A stretch of 64,000 nucleotides of DNA from Dickeya undicola (lineage in GTDB: Bacteria > Pseudomonadota > Gammaproteobacteria > Enterobacterales > Enterobacteriaceae), in the NCBI RefSeq assembly GCF_000784735.1, contig NZ_JSYG01000019.1:1-64000 (forward strand), given 5' to 3'. Every line of letters starts with the position of its first letter. Within the stretch, counting starts at the first letter, position 1. Both the position numbers and the translations under genes were made by a program. This document shows positions 44,916-56,393 of the stretch, piece after piece. A model generated the notes under the pieces. That model was not told where the DNA came from. It saw only the letters and a program-made list of their open reading frames with translations, and made no database searches.

Positions 44916-47609
44916 ATGTTAATCAAGTTATTGACCAAAGTTTTCGGTAGCCGTAATGACCGTGCGTTGCGCCGTATGCGCAAAATTGTGGATGTGATCA
45001 ATCGCCTCGAACCGGATATGGAAAAACTTTCCGATGATGAGCTGAAGGCGAAAACTCAGGCGTTTCGTGACCGTATCAAGAAGGGTGAAACGCTGGAGTC
45101 GCTGTTGCCGGAAGCCTTCGCGGTGGTGCGTGAAGCCAGTAAGCGAGTGTTTGGGATGCGCCACTTCGATGTACAGCTGATTGGCGGTATGGTGTTGAAC
45201 GAGCGCTGCATCGCGGAAATGCGTACCGGTGAAGGTAAAACCCTGACGGCAACTCTACCGGCGTACCTTAATGCGCTGACCGGTCGAGGCGTGCATGTGG
45301 TGACCGTCAACGATTATCTGGCTCAGCGTGACGCCGAAAATAACCGCCCGTTGTTTGAATTCCTGGGGCTGACCGTCGGCATTAACCTGCCGGGTATGCC
45401 TGCACCGGCCAAGCGCGAAGCCTACGCTGCCGATATTACCTACGGCACGAACAACGAGTACGGTTTTGATTACCTGCGCGACAACATGGCATTCAGCCCG
45501 GAAGAGCGCGTGCAGCGCACACTGTATTACGCACTGGTGGATGAAGTGGACTCCATCTTGATCGATGAAGCGCGGACTCCGCTTATTATCTCTGGTCCGG
45601 CGGAAGACAGCTCCGAGCTTTATATGCGGGTGAATAAAATTATTCCGCATCTGATCCGTCAGGAGAAAGAGGATTCGGATACTTTCCACGGTGAAGGCCA
45701 CTTCTCGGTGGATGAGAAAGCGCGTCAGGTTAACCTGACTGAACGCGGTCTGGTTAAAATTGAAGAGTTGTTGGTGCAGGGCGGTATCATGGAAGAGGGC
45801 GAGTCACTGTATTCGCCTGCCAACATCATGCTGATGCACCACGTGACGGCAGCACTGCGTGCGCATGTGCTGTTTACCCGCGATGTCGACTACATTGTGA
45901 AAGACGACGAAGTCATTATCGTTGATGAACATACCGGTCGTACCATGCAGGGGCGTCGCTGGTCCGATGGTTTGCACCAGGCGGTGGAAGCCAAGGAAAA
46001 CGTCAAGATCAACAATGAAAACCAGACACTGGCCTCGATCACGTTCCAGAACTACTTCCGTATCTATGAAAAACTGGCCGGGATGACTGGTACGGCAGAC
46101 ACCGAAGCGTTCGAATTTAGCTCGATTTATAAGTTAGACACTATCGTCGTGCCAACCAACCGCCCAATGATCCGTAAAGATCTACCGGATTTGGTGTACA
46201 TGACCGAGCAGGAAAAAATCGGCGCTATCATTGAAGATATCAGAGAGCGTACCGCCAAAGGGCAGCCGGTGCTGGTGGGGACCATTTCCATCGAAAAATC
46301 CGAAGTGGTATCACATGCGCTGACCAAAGCTGGTATCAAGCACAATGTATTGAACGCCAAGTTCCACGCGATGGAAGCGGATATCGTGGCGCAGGCCGGG
46401 CGTTCAGGTGCGGTGACCATCGCTACCAACATGGCGGGCCGTGGTACTGATATCGTGCTGGGCGGTAGCTGGCAGGCAGAAGTGGCCCAACAGGAAAATC
46501 CAGACGAAGCCCAAATCGCCGCTATTAAAGCTGAATGGCAGCAACGCCATGATGAGGTGCTGGCTGCGGGTGGTCTGCACATTATCGGCACCGAGCGCCA
46601 TGAATCCCGCCGTATCGACAACCAGTTGCGCGGTCGTTCTGGCCGTCAGGGTGACCCAGGTTCTTCCCGTTTCTACCTGTCGATGGAAGATGCGCTGATG
46701 CGTATTTTTGCCTCGGATCGCGTTTCTAATATGATGCGCAAACTGGGGATGAAAGAAGGCGAAGCGATTGAGCATCCGTGGGTAACCAAGGCGATCGCCA
46801 ACGCACAGCGCAAGGTGGAAAACCGCAACTTTGATATTCGTAAACAGTTGCTTGAGTACGATGATGTGGCTAATGACCAGCGTCGCGCTATCTATACTCA
46901 GCGCAACGAGCTGCTGGATGTGTCTGATATCAGCGAAACCATCAACAGCATTCGTGAAGACGTGTTTAAGGTCACCATTGATGCTCATATTCCGCCGCAG
47001 TCTCTGGAGGAAATGTGGGATGTTCCGGGACTGGAACAGCGTTTGAAAAATGACTTTGATCTCGAACTGCCGATCGCCGAATGGCTGGACAAGGAGCCGG
47101 ATCTGCACGAAGAGACACTGCGTGAACGTATCTACGCGCAGGCGGTGGAAGTGTATGGTCGTAAGGAAGAAGTGGTTGGCAGCGATGTCATGCGTAACTT
47201 CGAGAAAGGCGTGATGCTGCAAACGCTGGATTCGCTGTGGAAAGAACATCTGGCGGCGATGGACTATCTGCGTCAGGGGATTCATCTGCGCGGGTATGCG
47301 CAGAAAGATCCGAAGCAAGAATACAAGCGCGAGTCGTTCGCCATGTTTGCTGCTATGCTGGAAGGCCTCAAATATGAAGTGATCAGCACCCTGAGTAAGG
47401 TTCAGGTGCGGATGCCGGAAGAAATCGAAGCACTGGAACAGCAGCGCCGTGAAGAAGCCGAGCGTCTGGCCCGTCAGCAGCAGTTGAGCCATCAGGATGA
47501 AGCCGCAACCGGTTCACCTTATGCCGATCGCAAGGTCGGCCGTAACGACCCATGCCCATGCGGCTCTGGCAAAAAATATAAGCAGTGCCACGGTCGTTTG
47601 CAGAAGTAA
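44916..47609 (+). CDS. secA: Preprotein translocase ATPase SecA
   Basis: 897 residues from ATG 44916 ([20 protein letters not shown]), as in E. coli (901). Walker A MRTGEGKT near residue 105, [30 protein letters not shown] near 505-518, and [17 protein letters not shown] near 575. The zinc-binding tail [13 protein letters not shown] binds SecB and lipids. It drives proteins through SecYEG. Translation is controlled by SecM. Confidence 0.98.
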   Translation: MLIKLLTKVFGSRNDRALRRMRKIVDVINRLEPDMEKLSDDELKAKTQAFRDRIKKGETLESLLPEAFAVVREASKRVFGMRHFDVQLIGGMVLNERCIAEMRTGEGKTLTATLPAYLNALTGRGVHVVTVNDYLAQRDAENNRPLFEFLGLTVGINLPGMPAPAKREAYAADITYGTNNEYGFDYLRDNMAFSPEERVQRTLYYALVDEVDSILIDEARTPLIISGPAEDSSELYMRVNKIIPHLIRQEKEDSDTFHGEGHFSVDEKARQVNLTERGLVKIEELLVQGGIMEEGESLYSPANIMLMHHVTAALRAHVLFTRDVDYIVKDDEVIIVDEHTGRTMQGRRWSDGLHQAVEAKENVKINNENQTLASITFQNYFRIYEKLAGMTGTADTEAFEFSSIYKLDTIVVPTNRPMIRKDLPDLVYMTEQEKIGAIIEDIRERTAKGQPVLVGTISIEKSEVVSHALTKAGIKHNVLNAKFHAMEADIVAQAGRSGAVTIATNMAGRGTDIVLGGSWQAEVAQQENPDEAQIAAIKAEWQQRHDEVLAAGGLHIIGTERHESRRIDNQLRGRSGRQGDPGSSRFYLSMEDALMRIFASDRVSNMMRKLGMKEGEAIEHPWVTKAIANAQRKVENRNFDIRKQLLEYDDVANDQRRAIYTQRNELLDVSDISETINSIREDVFKVTIDAHIPPQSLEEMWDVPGLEQRLKNDFDLELPIAEWLDKEPDLHEETLRERIYAQAVEVYGRKEEVVGSDVMRNFEKGVMLQTLDSLWKEHLAAMDYLRQGIHLRGYAQKDPKQEYKRESFAMFAAMLEGLKYEVISTLSKVQVRMPEEIEALEQQRREEAERLARQQQLSHQDEAATGSPYADRKVGRNDPCPCGSGKKYKQCHGRLQK

Positions 47610-47637
47610 GGCCGATAGCGTAGCGATATATCAAAAT

Positions 47638-47662
47638 AAAAGGCGGTCATTGACCGCCTTTT
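47638..47662 (+). terminator. secA terminator
   Basis: AAAAGGCGGTCA and TGACCGCCTTTT form a perfect 12-bp stem around a single T, with T-rich end, 29 bases after the secA stop. The A/T flanks make it active in both directions. Confidence 0.85.
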
Positions 47663-47682
47663 CACTGGTTGAAAGGATCATG

Positions 47683-48081
47683 ATGCAAAAAACTTTATCT
47701 GTGGCGGTGGGGATAATCCGGAATCCGCAGCGAAAGTTCTTCATCGCCTGCCGTCCGGCTGGGGTGCACATGGCCGGTAAATGGGAGTTTCCCGGCGGCA
47801 AGGTCGAAGAAGGCGAAACGCCGGAGCAGGCGCTGGTGCGAGAACTGCATGAAGAAGCGGGGATTGAGGTGATCAATCCACAGCCGCTAGACAGCAAAAC
47901 GTTTTCGGCGGGCGAACGCCTGATTACGCTGCACTTCTTCCTGGTGGAGCAGTGGCGCGGCGAGCCGTATGGACGAGAAGGCCAACCCTCGCGCTGGCTG
48001 ACCGCTGACGAGCTGGATGAAACAGAATTTCCGCCTGCAAACGTCGAGATGATTCGTCGCTTGAAGGCGGATATCGCCTAA
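47683..48081 (+). CDS. mutT: 8-oxo-dGTP diphosphatase MutT
   Basis: 132 residues from ATG 47683 (MQKTLSVAVGII), chosen because AAGGA lies at a proper distance; an ATG one codon earlier also exists and the longer open frame overlaps secA. The Nudix box is G-(5)-E-(7)-REL-EE-G: GGKVEEGETPEQALVRELHEEAG in outline, residues about 38-60. E. coli MutT has 129 residues and shares MA-K-EFPGGK and FPPAN. It removes oxidised dGTP from the nucleotide pool and prevents AT to CG mutation. Confidence 0.95.
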   Translation: MQKTLSVAVGIIRNPQRKFFIACRPAGVHMAGKWEFPGGKVEEGETPEQALVRELHEEAGIEVINPQPLDSKTFSAGERLITLHFFLVEQWRGEPYGREGQPSRWLTADELDETEFPPANVEMIRRLKADIA

Positions 48082-48163
48082 GTTTTAGCCGAAGTTCGCT
48101 GTGTTGTCGGCGATTCATGTGCTGAGGCCTGCATGAATCGCGGTACGGAATGGCAATGAATAC

Positions 48164-48199
48164 CGAACGAGTAGCGAATGTCGAATGAGTAGCGATGCC
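48164..48199. repeat. Two-copy 18-base tandem repeat beside yacG
   Basis: CGAACGAGTAGCGAATGT is followed directly by CGAATGAGTAGCGATGCC (14 of 18 bases identical), 3 bases after the end of yacG. A similar 18-base period is seen after guaC at 51079. Confidence 0.65.
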
Positions 48200-48202
48200 G
48201 GA

Positions 48203-48388
48203 CTAGTGCTGTGTTTCGCTCCAGGCATCGCTGTCGGATACATCTTCCGCGCTGGGAATACGTTTTTCCTCGTCGGCCCATTCCCCCAAATCGATCAACT
48301 GGCAACGTTTGCTACAAAACGGCCGATAAGGGCTAATTTCGCTCCATTCCACCGGTTTGGTGCAGGTGGGGCATTTTACAACGGTCAT
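48203..48388 (-). CDS. yacG: DNA gyrase inhibitor YacG
   Basis: 61 residues (E. coli 65). Four cysteines (6, 9, 25, 29) in CPTC and FCSKRC form a zinc finger, followed by [17 protein letters not shown], nearly identical to E. coli. YacG binds GyrB and blocks DNA binding by gyrase. It is the last gene of the coaE-zapD-yacG set, 42 bases after zapD. The acidic tail [13 protein letters not shown] is as usual. Confidence 0.95.
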   Translation of the reverse strand: MTVVKCPTCTKPVEWSEISPYRPFCSKRCQLIDLGEWADEEKRIPSAEDVSDSDAWSETQH

Positions 48389-48430
48389 CTTGTTATCCTC
48401 GGTACGGTTATCTTCGGGAAACGCTCTTGC

Positions 48431-49180
48431 TTAGCAGCAAGCCAGTTCGAATGCCAGTCGTGCAGGCGTTTGCCCATCGCTATCCAGCGGCAGGAAGCGG
48501 ATAGCGTAACGGCTCTTGTGACCAGATATTTGCGGATAGATCTGATGCTCAAGACCAATCCGTAAACGTAACAGATCGGCGTCGGTTGCATTATCCTGAT
48601 AGAAACCATTAAGGCTGGTTTGTTCCTTGAAAGCACCGGCATGGCGGATCAATTCCAGTATGCTGTCGAGCGAGCGTTTTAACGGCGATACACTGTCCAG
48701 CCAGATGCGGGTCTGCCACTGTTTTTGTTCTGGCAACTGATGTAACCAGATATGCAGTGTGGGCAGGTCAAAACTGCAACATCCGCCCGGCAGGCTCAGG
48801 CGCTGCCGAACCATACCGATCAACTTGTCTTCACGCAACCCTTGCCCCATGCGCGGAGCGGCAATCAATTCGGCAGACAGATTGCGTAACTTCTGACGCA
48901 GCGTGTTAATGCGCTCAATGTCTGCTTCCGGCAGTTCGCCCCACTGCGCCAGTTTTTGTTGCTGGCGTTCCAGTTCTTTCAGCAGGTCGGGGCGGGCATC
49001 CCCGCGTTCGAGAATATCCAGCAACTCCGCTACCGCGCGGAAGAAGGTCAGGGCAACGCCAATATCCTTCAACGCATGGTTGTCGTACATTTGTTGCAGT
49101 AAAAACTCCAGGCGTAGCCAGGTACGCATTTTTTCATTCAGCGGATATTCAAAAAGAACTGTTGAGGAAACGTCACTCAT
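48431..49180 (-). CDS. zapD: Cell division protein ZapD
   Basis: 249 residues (E. coli 247). Conserved blocks: [82 protein letters not shown] and the terminal FELACC. It binds the FtsZ C-terminal peptide and bundles FtsZ filaments. It overlaps coaE by 8 bases, so translation is coupled. Confidence 0.97.
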   Translation of the reverse strand: MSDVSSTVLFEYPLNEKMRTWLRLEFLLQQMYDNHALKDIGVALTFFRAVAELLDILERGDARPDLLKELERQQQKLAQWGELPEADIERINTLRQKLRNLSAELIAAPRMGQGLREDKLIGMVRQRLSLPGGCCSFDLPTLHIWLHQLPEQKQWQTRIWLDSVSPLKRSLDSILELIRHAGAFKEQTSLNGFYQDNATDADLLRLRIGLEHQIYPQISGHKSRYAIRFLPLDSDGQTPARLAFELACC

Positions 49181-49799
49181 TATGGGTCGTCCTGTCAGTT
49201 GCGGATGTAGCCAGCGTCAGATAATGCTGATGCAGAGCGGCAATCCGCGGAGCGAGTACGCTCGGATTGCTATTATTATCGATAATATCATCGGCGCAGG
49301 CTAACCGCTGTTCACGGCTGGCCTGCGACGCCAGAATGTTTTGCGCCTGGGCGCGGGAAACGCCATCCCGGACCATGGTGCGTTGCAATTGCGTCTCCAG
49401 GGGAACATCCACCACCAGAATACGCTGTGCCTGCCCTTGAAGCTGGTTTTCCACCAGCAGAGGAACTACCCACAACGCATACGGGGTGGTAACAGCCGCC
49501 AATTGACGCTGAGTTTCCTGATGGATCAACGGATGCAGCAAGGCACTGAGCCAGCGTTTGTCTTCTGGATTAGAAAAAATGCGCTCTCGCAGGGCGCTTC
49601 GGTTCAGCGCGCCGTCTGGCTGTAATATCTCACGGCCAAAATATTCAACAATGGCTGCCAGAGCAGGCTGCCCAGGAGACACCACCTGGCGGGCGATGAC
49701 GTCCGCATCAACAATAGTGGCACCTAGTGTTTCAAAGCCCTGAGCAACCGTACTTTTTCCGCTGCCTATACCGCCTGTCAGCGCGACGATGTATGCCAT
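49173..49799 (-). CDS. coaE: Dephospho-CoA kinase CoaE
   Basis: 208 residues from ATG 49799 ([17 protein letters not shown]); three further codons upstream are open but E. coli starts at the equivalent position. The P-loop GGIGSGKS is at residues 9-16, the [10 protein letters not shown] motif near 33 and the HPLIHQETQ lid near 85. It phosphorylates dephospho-CoA, the last step of CoA synthesis. Divergent from guaC. Confidence 0.97.
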   Translation of the reverse strand: MAYIVALTGGIGSGKSTVAQGFETLGATIVDADVIARQVVSPGQPALAAIVEYFGREILQPDGALNRSALRERIFSNPEDKRWLSALLHPLIHQETQRQLAAVTTPYALWVVPLLVENQLQGQAQRILVVDVPLETQLQRTMVRDGVSRAQAQNILASQASREQRLACADDIIDNNSNPSVLAPRIAALHQHYLTLATSATDRTTHNE

Positions 49800-49964
49800 G
49801 GTAATCAACTGGAAATGGCTGGGTAAATTTACCGGATTCTAGCCCAAATCGAGGGAAAATCGCAGTCTTGCCGCCGGATTATTCGGGCGTATGATCATTA
49901 TGAATTGGTGCCTATCGCCTGTTCCTCCCTTGACCATTATTCTCACTTCATCAGGTCGTTTATC

Positions 49965-51005
49965 ATGCGTATTGAAGAAGATATCAAGTTGGGTTTTAAA
50001 GATGTGCTTATTCGCCCCAAACGTTCTACGTTGAAAAGCCGGGCAGACGTGGAGTTGACGCGTGAGTTTGCCTTTTTACATGCCGGTGGTGACTGGTCCG
50101 GTGTGCCGATTATTGCAGCCAACATGGACACGGTGGGGACGTTCGAGATGGCGCGGGTACTGGCGTCATTTGAGCTGCTGACCGCCGTGCACAAGCACTA
50201 TTCGGTAACTGAGTGGAGGCAGTTCATTGAGACTACACCGGCTACCGTTTTACGTCATGTAATGGTATCGAGCGGCACGTCTGATGGTGATTTCGAGAAA
50301 ATGACGCAAATTCTGGCGTTATCACCGGCCTTGAAGTTTATCTGTATTGATGTGGCTAACGGATATTCGGAGCATTTCGTCAATTTTGTGCAGAAAGCGC
50401 GCGAAGTCTTTCCGGACAAAGTGATTTGTGCCGGTAACGTGGTAACCGGGGAAATGGTGGAAGAGCTGCTATTGTCAGGGGCAGATATTGTCAAAGTAGG
50501 TATTGGCCCCGGCTCTGTCTGTACTACGCGGGTGAAAACCGGCGTGGGTTATCCGCAGTTATCGGCGGTTATCGAGTGCGCTGATGCCGCACATGGTCTG
50601 GGCGGGCAGATTGTCAGCGATGGCGGCTGTAGTGTGCCAGGCGATGTCGCCAAAGCCTTTGGCGGCGGTGCAGACTTCGTGATGCTGGGTGGGTTACTGG
50701 CGGCCCATGAAGAGAGCGGTGGCGATATCATTGAGGAAGATGGCCGCAAAATGATGCTGTTTTACGGCATGAGTTCCGCTTCCGCAATGGAGCGGCATGT
50801 TGGTGGCGTTGCCGATTATCGTGCCGCGGAAGGCAAAACGGTGCGTTTGCCGTTTCGCGGCCCGGTAGAACACACTGTGCGCGATATTCTCGGCGGGTTG
50901 CGTTCCGCCTGCACTTACGTGGGTGCCGCACGGCTGAAAGAGCTGACCAAACGCACTACTTTTATTCGGGTTGCCGAGCAGGAAAACCGGGTGTTTAACG
51001 GCTGA
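49965..51005 (+). CDS. guaC: GMP reductase GuaC
   Basis: 346 residues from ATG 49965 ([21 protein letters not shown]), the E. coli start (347). TIM barrel of the IMPDH/GMPR family with the catalytic cysteine in GSVCTTR (Cys186), [12 protein letters not shown], and [26 protein letters not shown] in the phosphate-binding part. It converts GMP to IMP with NADPH and ammonia release, linking guanine to adenine nucleotides. Twenty upstream open codons are not conserved. Confidence 0.97.
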   Translation: MRIEEDIKLGFKDVLIRPKRSTLKSRADVELTREFAFLHAGGDWSGVPIIAANMDTVGTFEMARVLASFELLTAVHKHYSVTEWRQFIETTPATVLRHVMVSSGTSDGDFEKMTQILALSPALKFICIDVANGYSEHFVNFVQKAREVFPDKVICAGNVVTGEMVEELLLSGADIVKVGIGPGSVCTTRVKTGVGYPQLSAVIECADAAHGLGGQIVSDGGCSVPGDVAKAFGGGADFVMLGGLLAAHEESGGDIIEEDGRKMMLFYGMSSASAMERHVGGVADYRAAEGKTVRLPFRGPVEHTVRDILGGLRSACTYVGAARLKELTKRTTFIRVAEQENRVFNG

Positions 51006-51078
51006 TACCTGCTGATATACCTCAACTATGCGAGTCGTAGAGAAGCCAACACGTCAGCAACTGTGGAACAGGGTAAAT

Positions 51079-51132
51079 GCCTGAAACATAGTCAGTGATT
51101 GAAACATAGTCAGTGCCTGAAACATGATGAGT
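51079..51132. repeat. Three-copy 18-base tandem repeat between guaC and hofC
   Basis: GCCTGAAACATAGTCAGT (51079), GATTGAAACATAGTCAGT (51097) and GCCTGAAACATGATGAGT (51115) follow each other without spacers. The first two differ at two bases, the third at four from the first. It lies after guaC and just before the hofC stop region. No hairpin or coding function is evident. Confidence 0.8.
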
Positions 51133-51149
51133 GTATGTACTGGTGGGGT

Positions 51150-52358
51150 TCAGGCACCTGCCAGTACATTCCCTAACTGGAAAATCGGCAGATACATGGC
51201 GATAACCAGTGTTCCCACCAGCCCGCCGACGATGACCAGCAACAGCGGTTCCAACGTTTGTGTCAGCGTGTCCGCAAATTGCCGGGTATGGTTCTCATAC
51301 CAGCCTGCCAGCCGGGCGAATAGCTGATCCAGCGCGCCGGTTTCCTCCCCGACGCTGACGAGTTGATGGCAAGGGGCAGGATAGAGCCAGGGATCGTCAT
51401 GGATAGCTTGTCCGAGCGGAATGCCCTGTTCAAGCTGACTTTTGATTTCAGTGAGCGATTGCTGATAAACCGGGTTACTCAGTGTTGCGGCGGCATTTAG
51501 GCCGGAAGGTAGCGTTAATCCTGCCTGCTGCGTCATTGCCAGCGTATGAAAAATTTGACTCAGGCAATGGCCCCGTACCAGTGTGGATAGCAACGGCAGC
51601 CTCAACAGTAGCCGCTGCTCCCGCTTTTGCCATTCCACTTTTTGTCGGCGTATCTGCCGATAACTCAGTAATATCACCACGGGAAGCGTGACGAGCAACG
51701 TGCCGTGATGACTCAGCGTATCCGATAAGCCCAGCATCATGCGGGTCAGCCAGGGGAGTGGCGCATCAAAGGAGGCGTACAGCCCGGCGAATTCCGGTAA
51801 GACCAGCGTTAACATCAGCAGTGCAACGAGTAGCCCGACTGTAATTACAAAGGCCGGATAGCGTAGGGCTTTGACCACCTTCCCGGTGAGCTGGCGCTGG
51901 TTTTCCTGATAGTTTGCCAGCCGTGCGCAACAGTCATCCAGTTTACCGGTCAGTTCGCCGACCGCGACCAGAGAACTACACATTACCGGGAAGACGGCGG
52001 GATAATCGGCTAATACTTCTGATAATGCTCGCCCCTGAGACACCTGCAAACGGATTTCCTGCAACAGGCAGCGCCAGCCTGCCTTTTCGTGCTGACGGCC
52101 CAACAGGTCCAATGCATCCAGCAATGGCAACCCGGCCTGTAGCAACGTCGCCAGTTGCCGGATGATGATGGATAGCTGAGGGCCACGCCAGTAATGCGAT
52201 GTCAGGTATTGCCCGGTTTTAAGGCGCAACGGTTGGTAGCCGATTTCCAGCAGATACTGGTAAATTTCATCTCGGTTAGTGCCGATTCGCTCACCGGTGC
52301 AGAATTCGCCATCACCGCGAAGCGCTTGCCAGTAATAGAGTTTTTGTACCGTCATCAT
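51150..52358 (-). CDS. hofC: Type IV pilus inner-membrane platform protein HofC (PilC/GspF family)
   Basis: 402 residues. It has two homologous GspF/PilC cytoplasmic domains (residues about 65-185 and 265-385), with ATLLQAGLPLLDALDLL and AMTQQAGLTLPSGLNAAA at equivalent places. Membrane segments lie near 165-190, 215-235 and 370-395. It forms the platform that couples the HofB ATPase to pilin movement. It lies 6 bases after hofB, last gene of ppdD-hofB-hofC. Confidence 0.93.
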   Translation of the reverse strand: MMTVQKLYYWQALRGDGEFCTGERIGTNRDEIYQYLLEIGYQPLRLKTGQYLTSHYWRGPQLSIIIRQLATLLQAGLPLLDALDLLGRQHEKAGWRCLLQEIRLQVSQGRALSEVLADYPAVFPVMCSSLVAVGELTGKLDDCCARLANYQENQRQLTGKVVKALRYPAFVITVGLLVALLMLTLVLPEFAGLYASFDAPLPWLTRMMLGLSDTLSHHGTLLVTLPVVILLSYRQIRRQKVEWQKREQRLLLRLPLLSTLVRGHCLSQIFHTLAMTQQAGLTLPSGLNAAATLSNPVYQQSLTEIKSQLEQGIPLGQAIHDDPWLYPAPCHQLVSVGEETGALDQLFARLAGWYENHTRQFADTLTQTLEPLLLVIVGGLVGTLVIAMYLPIFQLGNVLAGA

Positions 52359-52364
52359 CTGCCC

Positions 52365-53786
52365 TTATTCAATTCGGTCACCGACCACCCGATAGACTTC
52401 CTCCAGCGAGGTGATGCCTTCGTGAACCAGTGTCAGCCCAGCGGATAGCAGCCCGTTTTCCTGCTGCCGGGGCCGTATCTGACTGCTATCAGACCATGAT
52501 GTGGAGCCAGCTAACGCCTGCTGAAGCGCTGGCGTAACTGGCAGCAGTTCATAAAGCGCCGCGCGGCCATAGTAACCGGAGAAGCAGTGTTCACACCCTG
52601 CCGCTCGCCACTGTCGTAACGGGCCTTGCCACAGATTATCGGGCAAGGTGGTGACATCCTCGGTTAACTGACGGCAATGCGGGCACAATCGCCTGACCAG
52701 ACGCTGGGCTATCACCAGCTTGAGCGCGGCAGCCAGCAGATAACCAGGGATCCCCAAATGCCCCAGACGAGCCAGCGTGTCAGCGGCGGAATTGGTATGC
52801 AGGGTAGAGAGTACCAGGTGGCCGGTTTGCGCTGCTTTGACGGCAATTTCTGCGGTTTCGGCATCGCGGATTTCACCAATCATGATCACGTCGGGATCCT
52901 GACGCAGCAGGGCGCGCAGCACCCTGGCGAAATCCAGCTGGCTTTGGGCATGGATAGCGGTTTGATTGATACCAGCCAACGGAATTTCAACGGGATCCTC
53001 AACGCTACAGATGTTACGGCTCACGTCATTCAGCCAGCGGATAGCGCTATACAATGTGAACGTCTTGCCGCTGCCGGTAGGGCCGGTAACCAGAATCAGC
53101 CCTTGGGGCAAACTCAGCGTCCGTTTTAATTGCCGCAACGCCTGGGCTGGCAGGCCCAGCGTATCCAGTTCCAGAGCCTGCTGTTGTGCCTGTAGCACTC
53201 TCAGCACCACTTTCTCACCGCCCTGAACCGGCAACGTGGCGATGCGTAGCGAGTAGGCAAGCTTATCCAGCCGCAGGCTGAACTGGCCATCTTGCGGCAA
53301 ACGTCGCTCGGCGATATTGAGTTTTCCCATGATTTTGAGCCGGGCGATCAACCGCCCAGCCAAAGCATCCGGTGCCGATGGGATTTCATGCAAAACCCCG
53401 TCAATACGTAGTCTGACACGGTAACCGGCAGATAACGGTTCGAAATGAATATCAGAGGCACGCCGCTGGATCGCCAGTTTCAACGTCTGATTGATGAACT
53501 GGACCACCGGCGCATCGTCGGGTTCGTCGAGCGTTGTTGTATCGGCTTGATAATGCGCGGTGTTTTCTTCAGCTTGTGGTGACATCAGCTGTTTTTCCAG
53601 CCGTGCAGCAGGCCATTGCTCAACCAGAACTCGTCGGTGACTGGTAAAACGCAGCGCGGCGACCAGTTCCTCCATTACCGTGCCTGCCACGGCGATAGAA
53701 ACCACCTGCTCATCCATATCCAGCAGTAGGGCATGGTAGCGTCGGCAAAGTAATTGCAATTCATGTTGTAACGCGTTGTGAGTCAT
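52365..53786 (-). CDS. hofB: Type IV pilus assembly ATPase HofB (PilB/GspE family)
   Basis: 473 residues from ATG 53786 (MTHNALQHEL), with AGGCGG 9 bases upstream; an ATG three codons earlier overlaps the ppdD stop. It has RRASDIHFEP, the Walker A GPTGSGKT, the Asp box ICSVEDPVEIPLAGINQ, Walker B QDPDVIMIGEIRDAETAEIA, and the His box LSTLHTNSAADTL. A four-cysteine zinc site lies in LCPHC and GCEHCFSGYYGRAALYE. It powers pilin assembly. Slightly longer than E. coli HofB (461). Confidence 0.94.
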   Translation of the reverse strand: MTHNALQHELQLLCRRYHALLLDMDEQVVSIAVAGTVMEELVAALRFTSHRRVLVEQWPAARLEKQLMSPQAEENTAHYQADTTTLDEPDDAPVVQFINQTLKLAIQRRASDIHFEPLSAGYRVRLRIDGVLHEIPSAPDALAGRLIARLKIMGKLNIAERRLPQDGQFSLRLDKLAYSLRIATLPVQGGEKVVLRVLQAQQQALELDTLGLPAQALRQLKRTLSLPQGLILVTGPTGSGKTFTLYSAIRWLNDVSRNICSVEDPVEIPLAGINQTAIHAQSQLDFARVLRALLRQDPDVIMIGEIRDAETAEIAVKAAQTGHLVLSTLHTNSAADTLARLGHLGIPGYLLAAALKLVIAQRLVRRLCPHCRQLTEDVTTLPDNLWQGPLRQWRAAGCEHCFSGYYGRAALYELLPVTPALQQALAGSTSWSDSSQIRPRQQENGLLSAGLTLVHEGITSLEEVYRVVGDRIE

Positions 53787-53791
53787 GATGA

Positions 53792-54235
53792 TCATCCGCC
53801 TGTAGCGTCAAAACGAAAGACGTCTTCACATGCCTGACGCAGGCTATCTGCATTCGTTCCGGTCTGACAGGCTCTCGTCCAACGGGATGTGCCGTTCTGT
53901 GTATCCAACGTGGGCGTCATGACGACGCTCAACCCTTGCAGTGTTGACTGGCCGGTCAGGGTAATGATGCCCTGATTGACCGTGACCGCGCTGACATAGC
54001 GCGATGTGGCTGGGGTTGGGATTCCCTGGCTGCCTGCACTGCACCCTTCCAGCCCCGCGTTACTGAGGCTGCAGAGGTCTACAGCCGTTTTATAAGCGCT
54101 CATGGTTTGCAGCATGTCGGTCATGGCGGCTTTTTGTAAATAGCCCTGATACGCCGGGATTCCCAGCGCGCTCAGGATGGCGATGATGACAATGACCACC
54201 ATCAGTTCAATCAGTGAAAATCCTTGTTGTGTCAT
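53792..54235 (-). CDS. ppdD: Prepilin PpdD (type IV major pilin)
   Basis: 147 residues from ATG 54235 (MTQQGFSLIELMVV); upstream open codons are not conserved. A short leader ending in Gly5 precedes Phe6 and Glu10 of the mature protein, which is the prepilin peptidase site with Glu at mature position 5. The hydrophobic helix (LIELMVVIVIIAILSALGIPAYQ) then leads to a pilin head with cysteine pairs (VDLCSLSNAGLEGC and ACQTG...QACEDVF). A prepilin peptidase is not in the window. The stop overlaps the alternative hofB ATG. Confidence 0.94.
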   Translation of the reverse strand: MTQQGFSLIELMVVIVIIAILSALGIPAYQGYLQKAAMTDMLQTMSAYKTAVDLCSLSNAGLEGCSAGSQGIPTPATSRYVSAVTVNQGIITLTGQSTLQGLSVVMTPTLDTQNGTSRWTRACQTGTNADSLRQACEDVFRFDATGG

Positions 54236-54496
54236 GTTATTGGTTCCCTGGTGTGGCTGGTGGCGGCAGGATAGCGACAAGGGACATGGCTGGCGACAAC
54301 CCTGTTTTCAATCAGGAAGCGGCTACGAAAACCGCGAGTGCAACGATTGGTGGTTGCAGAAAACAGGCGTGCTCGCTCGCAAAATGATGGGTTCAAGCGA
54401 AAGATACGTTAGCGAAAAAGCCAGAGAGGAAGCAGGATAGCCACCAACCCGGAGATGCCGGGCTGATGGAGTGGAGCCATGATGGAGCGAGAAGAA

Positions 54497-55462
<966 letters not shown>

Positions 55463-55529
55463 TTAATCAATGCATTACTGTGGTTTTTTTGATATCCCGG
55501 CGATGGGCCGGGATACGCAGTGGTGGGGA

Positions 55530-56393
55530 TCAGAAGTTGTAACCGGCCACCAGATAATAGCCCCATCCAGTGGAGCGGACATTAAATGGACCACGACCGA
55601 AGTTCAGTTCGGTGCCATCGGCCCACTGGCCGCCATTATGGAAGTAACGGGCGACGACCGAGTAGTGCCAGTGGTCGTAATTCAGAGCCAGGATATGGCT
55701 GGAGGCAATCGCATTGCTGGTACGGGACGGGCCAGCGTTGTCAGCCAGATCGGAACCGAAGTCGAAGTTGGTGAAACCGATATAAGTCAGCTTGCCACCC
55801 CATAAGGAGGTAATCGGGTAGAAGTATTTGATTTTAAAACGGTAGCCATCCCAGCGGTCTTCATTCGGTGCGCCGTAGTTTTGCCACTGGTACTTGGCAT
55901 AGATATTGGCGGACAACGACAGGTCTGTGCCGGTATTGATATCGGTTCCCAAACCTACGTACCAGGTGCTCTGACGTGAGTCGTTATTTTGCCCTTGATC
56001 GTAAATGATGTTGTTGGCGACGTACCACTCTTTGAATGGTCCGAAGCCCAATTGGGTATTGGTCAGTTTATCAATGGAAAAGCGCGGTTCGATCTCCATG
56101 AACAGCGGGGATCCTTTGTCCCAGATACCACGATCTGGCGTATTACCGGCACCAAAGACTTTTGGCACGTCGACATAGCCATAGAAGTCAAACCAGTCCT
56201 TATGGGCGAACGCTTCATATTCCAGATACAAATCGTTGTTGAGTTGGGGCCCAAAACGGGTGTGATAGCTGCCAACCACGTTAATGCTCTGGTGCCACCA
56301 GTCGGAGAGATATTGCGGGGAATTCCCCTCGGCAAGGGTAGGTAAACTGTACGACAGTGTGCTGATTGCACAGGCGGCAAGGATTTTTTTCAT
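55530..56393 (-). CDS. tsx: Nucleoside-specific outer-membrane channel Tsx
   Basis: 287 residues with a signal peptide ([21 protein letters not shown]). The mature start [29 protein letters not shown] and the alternating beta strands ending in the aromatic YNF match E. coli Tsx (294). Further blocks: [30 protein letters not shown] and [27 protein letters not shown]. It forms a 12-strand outer-membrane barrel for nucleosides and deoxynucleosides. In E. coli tsx lies elsewhere; here it sits between nadC and ampD. Confidence 0.97.
   Translation of the reverse strand: MKKILAACAISTLSYSLPTLAEGNSPQYLSDWWHQSINVVGSYHTRFGPQLNNDLYLEYEAFAHKDWFDFYGYVDVPKVFGAGNTPDRGIWDKGSPLFMEIEPRFSIDKLTNTQLGFGPFKEWYVANNIIYDQGQNNDSRQSTWYVGLGTDINTGTDLSLSANIYAKYQWQNYGAPNEDRWDGYRFKIKYFYPITSLWGGKLTYIGFTNFDFGSDLADNAGPSRTSNAIASSHILALNYDHWHYSVVARYFHNGGQWADGTELNFGRGPFNVRSTGWGYYLVAGYNF

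Noticed and set aside
46404-47492. 362-codon minus-strand frame over secA
   Set aside because: It is antisense to secA and is made of shadow codons; no ribosome site or family motif is seen.
51079-51132. CRISPR array
   Set aside because: The 18-base units are adjacent without spacers and there are only three; no cas genes are in the window.
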